NCBI RefSeq assembly: GCF_042453785.1
Contig: NC_091677.1
Location: 8,155,501-8,219,500 of the forward strand
Length of the DNA stretch: 64,000 nt
From: Malus domestica
Taxonomy: Eukaryota > Streptophyta > Magnoliopsida > Rosales > Rosaceae
Direction of reading: 5' to 3'
Shown here: piece after piece, positions 46,867 to 57,900 of the stretch
How the letters are laid out: each line of letters starts with the position of its first letter
How positions within the stretch are numbered: the first letter of the stretch is position 1
Translations under genes and position numbers: made by a program
Notes under the pieces: model-generated
Told to the model about the DNA's origin: nothing
Seen by the model: the letters and a program-made list of their open reading frames with translations, nothing else
Databases searched by the model: none

Positions 46867-49800
46867 ATGGGAGTGTACAAAAGTGCTTGTTGTGTGGTAT
46901 TGGTTGCCCTGCTTACGGTGACCTGCACAAATGGGGAAGATCCGTACAGGTTCTACAACTGGAATGTCACCTATGGTGATATTTACCCCCTTGGAGTTAA
47001 ACAGCAGGTAACTTTATCACTACCTTCTCTCTCTCTCTCCCCCCTGTGTTGTGGGAAATTTTGTTGCTAATAAAATGGGGTTTGAATGGAAACGCAGGGG
47101 ATATTGATAAATGGGCAATTTCCCGGGCCGCAGATCGATTCGGTCACCAATGATAACCTCATCATCAACGTTTTCAATAGCTTGGATGAACCTTTTCTCA
47201 TCTCTTGGTCAGTCATCGTTCCCTGTTTATTTATTTTTTCATTAATATAATGTTTATTGTTAAATACCAATTATGTATGCCTTTATTTTTCATAACTGAA
47301 TCACTTAGAAATGAGACGTGAGTTAGGCTAGTTGGTTGGTCATGGTAGGTAGTGCTGCTCTATTGGAATTAAGTTTGAATCTCCCTTCTCTCTAGATTAA
47401 AGCAGTTTAGAATATCGTCTTTATAAAAGAAATGGAATTTAATTTTTCACCTTTTTGAATTGGCACGTTTTCGTCACTTGGTTCATGTGGCAAAAAGTGA
47501 AAACATGGAAAATGATTGGTCATTCTGGTTTACATCAGTCTCTCAGATCCATCCGCTCAACTCGGATTCTTCAGCGCACATCCAGCTGTTCAATTCAGCA
47601 ATATGATGTTTTTGCGAATTTTTTTCTTAAAAGATATACTACTTCCCAATCGAGCTTTTCATGTAACAGTCTCTAGGGTTTTCGATCGAATTTGTCTTCT
47701 TTCCTGTAGTTTTCATTAGCAAAATTCCTAGTTCGACTAACCAACTGTTGAGAGTTGTCCCACATCGGTGAGGGACAAGGTTTGTTATGTGCTTATATGA
47801 TCTTGGGCTACTTCCTATATTGCCAATTAGTTTTACGGTGGAACATCAATTTCATCATGGTATCAGAGCGGGTTGTCCTCGTGTGAAGCCAAACGGCCAC
47901 ACTCTCCATGTCACCCAGTTGTTGTCCACATGTAGGCTTGAAAATCCGCCATACGTGCGGGGACGTGTTGAAAGTTGTCCCACATTAGTGAGGGACAAGG
48001 TTTGCTATGTGCTTATATGGTCTTAGGCTACTTCCTATATTGCCAATTGATTTTATGGTAGAACCTCAATTTCATCACCAACAAATCCTGCAACTCTTGT
48101 TTAGGAATGGAGTACAGCAGAGAAGGAATTCCTGGCAGGATGGGGTGTTTGGCACGAATTGCCCCATCCCACCGGGACAGAACTTCACATATGCTCTTCA
48201 AGTCAAGGATCAGATTGGCAGTTACTTCTACTTCCCTTCCCTTGGCTTCCACAAGGCTGCAGGAGGTTTCGGTGGTATCAAAATTGACAGCCGCCCGCGT
48301 ATTCCCGTACCTTTCCCTCCTCCTGCTGGAGACTTCACTATACTCGCCGGAGACTGGTTCAGTAAAAATCACACTGTAAGTATCTGTAACAATTTTAATG
48401 CGCAGTTGTTCGCTTACTACATAATGTGGTATAAAAATGTGGTCGTTATTGCGTTAACTCATGAGTCATAATTGTAATTGAATACATAGTACAAAATGAG
48501 GAATGTGATATGTGTTGTTCGTTGATGGGATTGTTTTGAATCCTTACAGGATTTGAAAGCAATCTTAGATGGTGGGAATAATCTTCCCTTCCCCGACGGA
48601 CTCCTCATCAATGGCCGTGGATCCAATGGGTTTACATTTACAGTTGATCAAGGTAACTAATGAATATAATCAGCATTTTGATCACCATTTCTGTCATTTT
48701 TTTAGTACTCGAGGCATTTTGATGTTATATTTGCTTGGCAGGCAAGACATACAGGTTGCGGATATCGAATGTGGGGCTTACAACTTCCATCAATTTCAGA
48801 ATACAGGGGCACACGATGATGTTGGTTGAGGTGGAAGGCACCCATTCTCTTCAAAATACTTACAGTTCTCTTGACATTCATTTGGGTCAGTCCTATTCTG
48901 TATTGGTTACAGCTGATCAACCGCCGCAAGATTACTACATTGTTGTCTCTTCGCGTTTCACGTCACAAGTGCTCAGTTCAACCTCCATTCTCCACTACAG
49001 TAACTCTGCAGGAAGTGTTTCTGGTCCTCCCCCCGGTGGCCCAACAACTCAGGTTGACTGGTCTCTTGAACAAGCGCGATCTCTCAGGTAACTAATGAAT
49101 ACAAGCAGCATAAAAGAATTGTTGAATGTTTCTATAACTCATGCCTTTTCGTGTATAATACCAGGCGGAATTTGACAGCGAGTGGTCCAAGACCGAACCC
49201 ACAAGGCTCGTATCATTACGGATTGATCAACACCACCCGCACGATTAGGCTCATGAGCTCTGCTCCAATTATTGATGGCAAACAGAGATATGCTGTGAAC
49301 AGTGTATCGTACATTCAACCAGACACGCCACTTAAACTTGCTGACTACTTCAAGATCTCAGGGGTTTTTTCCCTTGGAAGCATCCAAGACAACCCCACTG
49401 GAGGCGGCGCTTATCTTCAGACTTCTGTCATGAATGCTGATTTCCGAGGCTTTGCTGAACTCGTGTTCGAGAATCCAGAGGATACTGTGCAGTCATGGCA
49501 CATTGATGGCCATAATTTCTTTGTTGTAGGGTAGGTTTCTCGAACTTCAGAAGTTCAAGCTTTTTTTTGAATTTAATACAATGCCAGAAATTCCATAAGA
49601 ACACATATCTTAAACTGTGGTGATTCCGATATGGGCAGGATGGACGGTGGACAGTGGACACCTGCAAGCAGATTGAGATACAATTTGAGAGACACTATAT
49701 CTCGCTCCACCGTTCAGGTACATTGATAAATCCAGTTTTGAAAAATCCTATACGCGATTTACAAATATGTCTTCGTGATCGAACTTATATGTGTCTGCTT

Positions 49801-50024
49801 TCTACGAACAGGTGTATCCCAGCTCATGGACTGCACTCTACATGCCGTTGGACAATGTGGGAATGTGGAACATAAGGTCTGAGAACTGGGCTCGGCAGTA
49901 CTTAGGCCAGCAATTCTATTTCCGCGTCTACTCGCCTGCGAATTCATGGAGAGATGAATATCCGATCCCAAAGAATGCTCTTCTATGTGGTCGCGCATTG
50001 GGGCGTAGAACTCGGCCTCTTTAA
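46867..50024 (+). CDS. SKS: SKU5-similar multicopper-oxidase-like protein (pollen NTP303/Bp10 type)
   Basis: Secreted/apoplastic cupredoxin-fold protein. Exons 46867..47007, 47098..47207, 48105..48375, 48550..48652, 48742..49087, 49165..49530, 49639..49717 and 49812..50024; all GT..AG, total 1629 bp, 542 aa. Residues 1-23 form a signal peptide (VVLVALLTVTC), followed by EDPYRFYNWNVTYGDIYPLG, the conserved start of the family. Three cupredoxin domains follow. Copper-binding histidines are lost: the usual HWHG is SWNG (ISWNGVQQRRNSWQDG), and the C-terminal HCH region reads RVYSPANSWRDEYPIPKN, so oxidase activity is not expected. No C-terminal GPI-signal helix. Homologues work in pollen and root cell-wall growth. 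Intron 2 (897 bp) contains a TRIM element and a SINE-like repeat. Confidence 0.93.
47310..47430 (+). mobile_element. SINE-like repeat in SKS intron 2
   Basis: GGCTAGTTGGTTGGTCATGG (box-A-like) with AAGTTTGAATCTCCC (degenerate box B) and a T-rich end. Target-site duplications were not found. Confidence 0.4.
47746..48077 (+). mobile_element. Complete TRIM retrotransposon in SKS intron 2
   Basis: 332 bp: 5' LTR 47746-47857 (112 bp), PBS TGGTATCAGAGC at 47858-47869, internal to 47965, 3' LTR 47966-48077 (112 bp). Perfect 5-bp duplication CCAAC at 47741-47745 and 48078-48082. No coding capacity. The next exon begins at 48105, only 27 bp beyond the element, so the branch point must lie in these 27 bp or in the TRIM itself. 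Confidence 0.95.
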
Positions 50025-50344
50025 GCAAAGCTGCATTTGAAACTGTGAGCATTGTCAGGGTCGTAGATGTGAACTAGGAGAGGATATTGTCTGCAAATCA
50101 AAGATGTAGGGGGGGCTTAACTCGAGCCATTCGTCACCCTTTGTTAGTTTGTGGCTTCTCTGTGTGATCCAAATCAAACTTTCTGGATCTTTTCTTAAAG
50201 ATGGATTGTTATCCATCTTGTATTCTTTGTTTAACATATTTTAATCAGAAAAGAAAATTATTTTCGTTCGTTAATTTCAACTGGATGATAGAAACTAATC
50301 GCGAATGTGACGAACACTAGAAAGCATAACTTCTAACATATTAC

Positions 50345-50450
50345 TCGTAGCTTGTAGCTCAGTTGATTAATATCATGAAATTGTGCATCTGGGATCATGT
50401 ATTTGACTCCTCCCGCCAGTATCGCTTCACTTGCATCAAATAAATAAAAA
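50345..50450 (+). mobile_element. tRNA-derived SINE
   Basis: TAGCTTGTAGCTCAGTTGAT (box A) and ATCATGTATTTGACTCC (degenerate box B), ending AAATAAATAAAAAAATAA. The head resembles a tRNA with lost structure, so it is not called a tRNA gene. Confidence 0.6.
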
Positions 50451-50506
50451 AATAACGTCCAATCTGTTAGCCAAGGCTTATCACACCAGTTCTTGATGGA
50501 AATTTA

Positions 50507-50662
50507 AAAGAAAAACTAATGAAAATGGTTTGAAAACTTTGAGTTTTAACGACAATGACAAAATAAAGAATAAAGTGAAAAGTACCAGGATTTATTTTTT
50601 AGCGTAAAAATGTGGTTTTTTGTTAAAGTGAACAGTACAGAAAGTTTTTCGTTAAAGTTCCC
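50507..50662. mobile_element. Short MITE, copy 2 of the 12790 family
   Basis: AAAACTAATGAAAATGGTTT..GAGTTTTAACGA at the left, TTTTTCGTTAAAGTTCCC at the right, collinear with the copy at 12790-12942. Confidence 0.75.
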
Positions 50663-51669
50663 AAATTTAAATATATGCTGAGTATCAAGTCACTCAATCG
50701 CTAGTTAACCATTCGGCACAAAACCAATTAGCAACCGGTGAAATTAATCCAACTCAAAACCAATTGGCTACGAATGGATACACTCGCAATGCCACGCACG
50801 TTCCAGCCCAACTTGTTCCCGAAAACTTGACAATCCTGCATGAACATTTACAGGCCACAGCAATTTTCCCACTTGTTTCTGCAAATTGCAAAGTGGAAGG
50901 TGGGTGATTTAATTTGGCAAAGAGTAATATTAATGGTAGAGCGTCGGTAGAGTTGACCCGCTTCAATTTGCATGGCCCTGCAGATGCAAAATTGCAGAGC
51001 TCACATAAAATTGGTTGGGAAGTGTTTGGCCTACTTATTGTTATGTCAAACTTTCATTAAAGCATACATGTTCATCAAATTGAATTAGAGATAAATCCAA
51101 CATGTGAGAGTCAAACAAATGAATTACAGCCCTTGGAAAAGTGAAATTAATCCTCCCTCATTCATACATTCATGGGATATTCATGAAATATAGTGGAGAA
51201 ATGTGTGAAAAAATGCATGTCAATATATCCAATGCAAGATGAACTAAACATCATTTACCTTTCAAATTTCAATATAGAGGAGAAATATAACCGTACTATT
51301 ATTTAACTTTCATACGTAACAATGTAGAAAGAAGCAGAAGTGAATGTACATAAAAGTCAAATGGTCAATGCAAACTAAACTGATCTATATACGCGTGTCT
51401 CATACCAATTACGCACTATTATTTAACTTTCATATGTAACAATACGAGAAGAAGCAGAAGTGAATGTACATATAAGTCAAATGTTCAATGCAAACTGAAT
51501 TGATCTATATATCCAAGTCAGCCTTTGAGTTTTGACTTACTCCTCCATTTGGCATTTAATGGTTGGCCAAATTTCCCAACTGTGACAACGCGTGGCATGA
51601 ACATGCAGCCATTAAAGGCTGTTTAGTGTAGCAGTACGTACTGTATTTTTGGCTAAGGAGTTCAGGCCC
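50663..51669. other. Upstream region of the glycine-rich gene with a 120-bp tandem duplication
   Basis: A unit starting ACTATTATTTAACTTTCATA at 51295 recurs at 51415, an exact 120-bp period with a few differences. It ends about 250 bp before the glycine-rich protein start, so it may duplicate promoter elements. No gene is seen. Confidence 0.7.
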
Positions 51670-51676
51670 ATAAAAG
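51670..51676 (+). promoter_or_regulatory. TATA-like box for glycine-rich gene
   Basis: ATAAAAG lies 93 bp before the ATG at 51763, a usual leader length for a short plant leader. Not otherwise proven. Confidence 0.35.
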
Positions 51677-51762
51677 GATGGTCTTTTGAAGGAAGAAGAT
51701 CGCAAGCTCAGCTAGCTATCTGAGATTTAATTAAGCATTTTTCAGAAGAAAAGAGAGAAGCC

Positions 51763-52680
51763 ATGGTTGTCTGTCGAAAATGGCTTTCTTTGAGTCTTGT
51801 TGTTCTGTACATTGTCCTCCAATTGAGTGCAATCACCACTCTAGGTGATGGGAAAGTTGACAAAACTAGATTTCGCGGTGATGATGATGATTGTCAATGG
51901 GGTCGGAGATGTGGTGGTCGGTTTGATCGAGGAAATCGTGGTAGGGGACCAAGGGGCGGTGGCTTTGGAGGCGGAGCTGGAGGAGGAGGAGGCTTTGGTG
52001 GTGGTGGAGGTCATGGTGGAGGAGCAGGGGCTGGTGGTGGTATAGGTGGTGGAGTTGGAGGTGGTGCTGGAGGTGGTGGAGGAGGTGGTCATGGAGGTGG
52101 GTCGGGTCATGGTGGGGGTTTTGGAGCTGGTGGCGGTGTAGGTGGAGGTGTTGGAGGAGGTGGTGGTCTTGGAGGAGGCGGTGGAGGCGGTTCAGGAGGA
52201 GGTGTTGGTGTTGGTGGAGGTTCAGGCCATGGGGGCGGTTTTGGTGCTGGTGGTGGTGCAGGAGGTGGAGCTGGAGGCGGTGTTGGCGGTGGAGGAGGTG
52301 CAGGAGGAGGTGGTGGCGGCGGTGTGGGTGGAGGATCAGGCCATGGAGGCGGTTTTGGTGCAGGAGGTGGTGTCGGAGGTGGAGCTGGTGGAGGTGTTGG
52401 CGGTGGAGGAGGTGGAGGAGGAGGAGGAGGAGGAGGAGGAGGTGGTGGTGGTGGCGGTCTTGGTGGAGGTTCAGGCCATGGAGGTGGTTTTGGTGCAGGC
52501 GGGGGTGTAGGCGGCGGAGCTGGTGGTGGCCTAGGAGGTGGAGGAGGTGCTGGTGGTGGTCGTGGTGGTGGCCATGGTGGAGGAATTGGAATTGGAATTG
52601 GGATTGGCATTGGTGTGGGAGCTGGTGCCGGTAGCGGCCAAGGATCTGGAAGTGGGTCCGGTGGAGGTGGTCGAAATTAA
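51763..52680 (+). CDS. Secreted glycine-rich protein (cell-wall GRP-like)
   Basis: 305 aa, single exon. Residues 1-28 are a signal peptide (WLSLSLVVLYIVLQLSAITT). A short charged region follows (TRFRGDDDDCQWGRRCGGRF), then about 220 residues of Gly with Ala, Val, His and Ser. The module GSGHGGGFGAGGG recurs four times with GG(A/V)GGG spacers, and poly-Gly runs are long. The C-terminus is an alternating GIGIGIG tract and a Gly-Ser tail ending GGGGRN. Class I GRPs of this form are structural wall proteins or are produced in vascular and reproductive tissue. A proline-rich frame on the other strand is its shadow. Slippage-prone GGT/GGA codons make length variation likely. Confidence 0.88.
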   Translation: MVVCRKWLSLSLVVLYIVLQLSAITTLGDGKVDKTRFRGDDDDCQWGRRCGGRFDRGNRGRGPRGGGFGGGAGGGGGFGGGGGHGGGAGAGGGIGGGVGGGAGGGGGGGHGGGSGHGGGFGAGGGVGGGVGGGGGLGGGGGGGSGGGVGVGGGSGHGGGFGAGGGAGGGAGGGVGGGGGAGGGGGGGVGGGSGHGGGFGAGGGVGGGAGGGVGGGGGGGGGGGGGGGGGGGGLGGGSGHGGGFGAGGGVGGGAGGGLGGGGGAGGGRGGGHGGGIGIGIGIGIGVGAGAGSGQGSGSGSGGGGRN

Positions 52681-52947
52681 ACGTAGATTCTGCATGGCTG
52701 AGTGCGGTTAAAGCTATTGACACCAGCTTCTATTAGTTATCAATTTGTAATTCAGCAAAACAGCTTCAAATGGGATAGCAGTCTTTTGTTACAATAAATA
52801 TTTAGGCACATTGAGTTTAATCTCTTGAATTGGTATTGTAATCAATCCACAATTTCCGCTTAAGTTGATTTAATTTGTCTTCTTATCACACAGTAAACAT
52901 CATTAGCCATCAAATATTCATACTAACATAGTTTGGTTCAAATTTTT

Positions 52948-53330
52948 TTTTTTTTTAACAAACGATATTATCTACACTAAGAAAAAGGGGTGAGCTAGTT
53001 GGTTCAGTATTGTTATGCTTTGAAAAAAAACTGATTCTGTTATGATGCGAGAATAAGCTCATTTTTGCTGCTTCACGTTTTCAGCTTTTTTTTCACCCAA
53101 AATTGTGAAAATAAGTTGCTTTTAAGTGTTTACCAAACAACTTTTTGAGCTCAGCTTTTTTTTTATACCCATTTTTATAAAATCACATTAGTACCAAACC
53201 AATACTTAGTCTCACAATGAGTTAACAATAATGTGGTTCAAATTCGTCTTTCACGAGAATCGAATATAAGTTATCTCACTTAAAAGTGAAGAGGAATACC
53301 ACTAACCGTAGTACCAAGTGACAATTCAAA
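52948..53330 (-). mobile_element. SINE in minus orientation, split by a MITE
   Basis: The plus strand starts with a T run and AACAAACGATATTATCTACA, then after the MITE continues CTCACAATGAGTTAACAATA, TTCAAATTCGTC and GAGAATCGAAT (inverted box B). It is the reverse of the SINE family at 21055. Confidence 0.7.
52998..53205. mobile_element. Tourist-like MITE nested in the SINE
   Basis: GTTGGTTCAGTATTG and GTACCAAACCAATAC termini, flanked by CTA and TTA. A shortened, diverged member of the 23634 family. Confidence 0.7.
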
Positions 53331-53889
53331 TGATTTTAAGAGAAATGCTAAAGAAATTATCTCAAAAGTAGAACTCTCTGCCATTTGTGTTTTTGGCACA
53401 ATGATTTATATTGTTGATACATGACTTAACGTTAAATATAAAATAACATGAAATCAATAGAAAATCTTATTTTAAAGAGTCTTCTTAACATTTCTTTTAT
53501 TCTAATTCAACGTACAAACTATCATCACTTGAACACAATTAATTTCAAACTTAATTTCTCCACACGTAACCTATAAGTGGAGAAATTCAGCACATGGGAT
53601 TAATGATCGCTTAACACCAATAGACCAAATAATAGTTGGCGCTATAACTTTAGTGACAATATAATGAAAGAAAAATTTGTAATTCAAGTAATTAAGATAG
53701 GAATTTTATGCTATATTAAAACGTGTAACGATGCGTATTTGACTTCGAAACTTATCACATTAACTTCCCTTCATATGACTTTAGATTTAGAATCTTAATT
53801 CACCTATCTTCCAATTTCATTTGTAAATAAAAGCAATATTTTATCGGAAGTCCCTAATTGGACGTAATGTAACAATAGCCAATAAGTTA
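53331..53889. other. Intergenic, no gene seen
   Basis: AT-rich sequence with no recognisable repeat or frame. Confidence 0.4.
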
Positions 53890-54348
53890 TGTTATTTTTG
53901 TCTTACAAAGAATATTATTACCTGTTTGAATGATTGCTCGATGAGTTGTGATTGGGAAATCTTCACAATTATTAGCCGTATTCGTGTGATGGGGAAGACT
54001 TTCCAATCTTGCTTCTGGTCTTGGGTTCCAAGATCAGCAAATGCTGCGGCGGACTTCGTTGCTTCTAACTTCACACTGGAGATGCGTGACTTAGTTTGGG
54101 TCGAAAGACCCGAATCTTCTTTTGTGAGAATTTTGAACAAGGATGGGCTCCCTTGTCCCCCGTTTGTGTAATTTTTGCTTTGGTTGTGGGATGACGTTTC
54201 TGCCATTTGTGGCTACGTCTTTGTGTAATCCCATCTCTCTATTGCTTGTTTCGTCTCTTTGTTAGCCTTTGTTGGCTTTCGTTGTTCTTGCAGGCCGTTG
54301 TGCCCTGGTTAATCCCAGTTTCTGTTAAAAAAAAAAAAAAAAAAAAAA
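53890..54348 (+). mobile_element. 5'-truncated L1-type LINE tail with poly(A)
   Basis: An 81-residue frame ends a plant L1 ORF2 RNase H-like domain: FWSWVPRSANAAADFVASNF, then a C-terminus LNKDGLPCPPFV. A T/G-rich 3' region follows, ending in an A run at 54327-54348. No clear target-site duplication was found. It lies some 480 bp before the RAD16-like TATA box. Confidence 0.85.
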
Positions 54349-54832
54349 GAAGAAGAAGATATTAGTTGGCTACTTCATCATCAGTCTATTCTTTCGATAT
54401 CGAAAAGATTCATATAGACATTTCATCTAATATTTACTTTTTTATATCTTCCAATATTTGTCCAGGCTTGCAGGGTACGAAAGATCAAAATAAATGTAAA
54501 AACATTTTTTTTTTTTACCAAAAACAAATTGTTTATTTTACACAAAACTTCCAGGGTAAGGGTGCGACTGGAGAAAATGAAAAGGGATAAGATGGTAATT
54601 AAAAATTCAAATAATTCCAAGAGACGAAGGTGTTTCTCGTGCCTCAATAAAACCACTTCCCCGATGCCACATCCACCGTACACTCCATCAAAAGTCCCAA
54701 GGGCCCCACAGATCGACGGAGAGTAATCAGCACGCGTACGGTTGCCGCCAGAGGCGTGGCGCACGCTTGGGAAGCCCCAGAGGCGCAACGTCGACGTGGA
54801 TTCCCGCTGCTTCACTCGCCAGTCCCTGTCCA

Positions 54833-54838
54833 TATAAA
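54833..54838 (+). promoter_or_regulatory. TATA box of the RAD16-like gene
   Basis: TATAAA within CCATATAAAGG, 131 bp before the start codon in a GC-rich promoter-like stretch. Confidence 0.55.
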
Positions 54839-54963
54839 GGTACGCACTTTCCCGCCGCTCGCTTCCAGATAGTGCCCTTTTGTCGTCGACTCCGCCTCGT
54901 CCTCACTCAGTACAAATACATCGAAACTCGCGATCGCAGAACCCTAACTCGCTTTCTCCGTCA

Positions 54964-57900
54964 ATGGAGCTTCGTTCTCGCAAGCGCACCGCCGGCCCTT
55001 CGTCCGACGGTAAAATCTTCCCACTCAAATTCAATTGTGTGTGTGTATGTATGTGTGTGTGTGTGTGTATTTCTGATTGAAGTTCAAAATTGTAATTTAC
55101 AATTAGGATGTGACCTGTTAGGTTACCGAGAAAGTTCGAATTGAAGTGTTTTGAGTCTTAAATTGGATCGGGAGGGATGCGAATTTTGTTTGGATTTTTT
55201 CTTTGTTTTTTTGTTGTGTGTTATGTATTATTTTGATGTTGGAATTTAACAAGGAGAAAGCTTTTGACTTGAATAAAATTATGGATATTTGTTGGATGTG
55301 CAGGAAATGAGCAACACGAGGAAAAGGAAGATGCTTATTCACCGTCTGATGAGGATACTTATGTACCACCGTCTTCGCCTTCCGCTTCTGATTTTGAGAG
55401 TGAAGAAGGTAAAACAAAAATTAAATCTTTCTTAACCAGATACGTATAAGAAGTTAAGAGTTTAGATTTTGGTTAAAAATTCGCAATTCTTGTCGAGGTT
55501 TTTAGTTCTGATTACTGTGACTGGTGGTTTGGTTTAGCGCTCCTTTCTTGATTGGGGAATGTTTTCGATTTAAACAAACAATGTCAGTTTAGCGGAAGGT
55601 TGAATTTTGTTATATTGGTGAGTTTGCATGCTTTATTGACATAAATCTGGTGTTTTGATGCATGTAGGTGAAGAGTACCAAAACAATGTGGAAGTTGTTT
55701 TTGACTTGAATGATAAACCTAATGGTAAAATGAAGGAGCCTGCGATAAAAAAGTCGAAGGTGGTGGTGGAGAACAAGGCAGAAGCAGGAGGACCAAGCTC
55801 GATGGTGCCAGCCCCCAGGTTCACATCAGGTGAAATTGACGATCTTAGGTTGCACGACAAAAAAAAGAAAAAGAATCGTAAATCTGGGGGGCAAAAGCGG
55901 CGTTGGCAGTGGAATACGTGGGAAGAGGAGCATGATAAATGGCTTGATGACAACGTAACTGAAGATTTTGATCTGGATACTCAGAAGAATGTGATATGCG
56001 ATGCTGCTGAGGCACCATCTGATCTGATTATGCCTTTGCTAAGGTACCAGAAGGAATGGTTGTCATGGGCCGTGAAACAGGAAGAGTCTGAAACTAGAGG
56101 AGGAATCCTAGCAGATGAGATGGGAATGGGGAAGACTATTCAAGCCATTACTCTTGTCCTTGCTAAACGGGAACTTAATTCGACATGTTATGACACTGGT
56201 TCTTCCACAAGCTTTCCTAGAATCAAAACCACCCTTGTAGTTTGCCCTGTAGTTGCTGTGAGTCAATGGGTTAGTGAAATAGAGCGGTTTACTTCAAAGG
56301 GAAGTACAAAGGTTTTGGTTTATCATGGGGCTAATAGAGAGAAGAGTTCCCAAATTTTCTCAGAGTATGATTTTGTCATTACTACATACTCTATTGTCGA
56401 GGCTGACTACAGGAAGAATGTGATGCCTCCCAAACAAAAGTGTCAATATTGTGGAAAGTTGTATTACGAGAAGAAAATGTCAACTCACTTAAAATATTTT
56501 TGTGGGCCTAACGCTTTTAGAACTGAGAAGCAGTCTAAGCAACAAAGGAGAAAGCATCCACAACCAGTGTCGCAGAAGACATTTGAGTCTAAAGGAAAGA
56601 ATGGAGCTTCCAGGAAGAGATCAGCACTGAACGAGGAAGATGATATGGATTCAGAAGATATTGGACAGCGCTTGAGCCTAGATAAGTCAGTTTTGCATTC
56701 TGTGAAGTGGAACCGTATCATTTTGGATGAGGTGCGTTGACTTAATATAGTTGTGGTCGGGTATTGGGGGGAAGGTAGTGGCTATGTTTATGTTGAAATA
56801 AAAACCCTTATATTTCAGTTAATTAGAAGTGGAAAACTGATGTCCATGTTTTTGTTTGATTGTGTTTTCTTCGATTTATTCCCAGACAACCATTTTTTTT
56901 TCAAGACTCAACTTCTCTTTACTTGTTTGATATATGTTATTTTGGAATAAATGTCTCTAACTTCTTGTTTAAAACTAGGCCCATTATATAAAATCAAGGC
57001 GTTGTAATACTGCGAAAGCAGTTCTTGCTTTAGAGTCTTCATACAAATGGGCTCTAAGTGGCACACCTCTTCAGAACCGTGTTGGAGAACTTTATTCTTT
57101 GGTAAAGTCTACTATATTTTAGAACATATTTTTTAAACTCGTTTTTTTATGGCCATCTAGCTTATATAATTGGAATTGCATTTGCACAGATCCGCTTCTT
57201 GCAGTTAGTCCCCTACTCATATTACTTATGCAAGGATTGTGATTGCAGGACTCTTGATCATAGGTATGGTGTAATACATATTATTTATAAGTTGCATGCC
57301 TATATGATACAATACATATTATCAACATATCTCGTATTACTTATGTTGGATACATTTTTCCTTGTTAGGTATATATGACAGACTTCTGTCAATAGTTACT
57401 GCTGCCTGCTTGTAACTAATTAAATGTTTTCTGGCTCTTTCTCTTGTATTTCTACTTTTTTCTCAAGTGTTTAATCATTTTTTCTAATGTAATTGTGACC
57501 TGCAGCTCCGCAGCACAATGTTCGAATTGCCCTCATAATTCAGTTAGACATTTTTGTTGGTGGAATAAAGTGAGTTTCTAGTTTGGTATATTTTTTTGTT
57601 GATTTCCTTACAGAAACAGATGTGCTTACATGTTTGTAATCCGTGTTCCTTGCAAGTATGTGGCGACACCGATACAGATATATGGAAATCATATCCAAGG
57701 CAAAAGGGCCATGTATTTGCTAAAACACAAAATTCTAAAGAACATAGTCCTGCGACGAACTAAAAAGGGCAGGGCTGCTGATCTTGCACTACCTCCTAGA
57801 ATTGTAAGTTTTGTTTCTATATGGCTGTGTGCAGTTCTGAAGTCTAGATTTCTTATGTTCCTTTCTTATTCTGCTACCTATAGGTTTCATTGAGGCGGGA

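Noticed and set aside
47787-48026. Frames reading MCLYDLGLLPILPI and similar
   Set aside because: They are chance translations of TRIM LTR sequence; the same text recurs at 20032-20340.
50345-50420. Possible tRNA gene
   Set aside because: Box A and a degenerate box B are present, but no cloverleaf or anticodon arm could be drawn and an A-rich tail follows; it fits a SINE.
52107-52610. Long proline-rich frame on the minus strand
   Set aside because: It is the complement of the GGN codons of the glycine-rich protein; it has no signal peptide or start context of its own.
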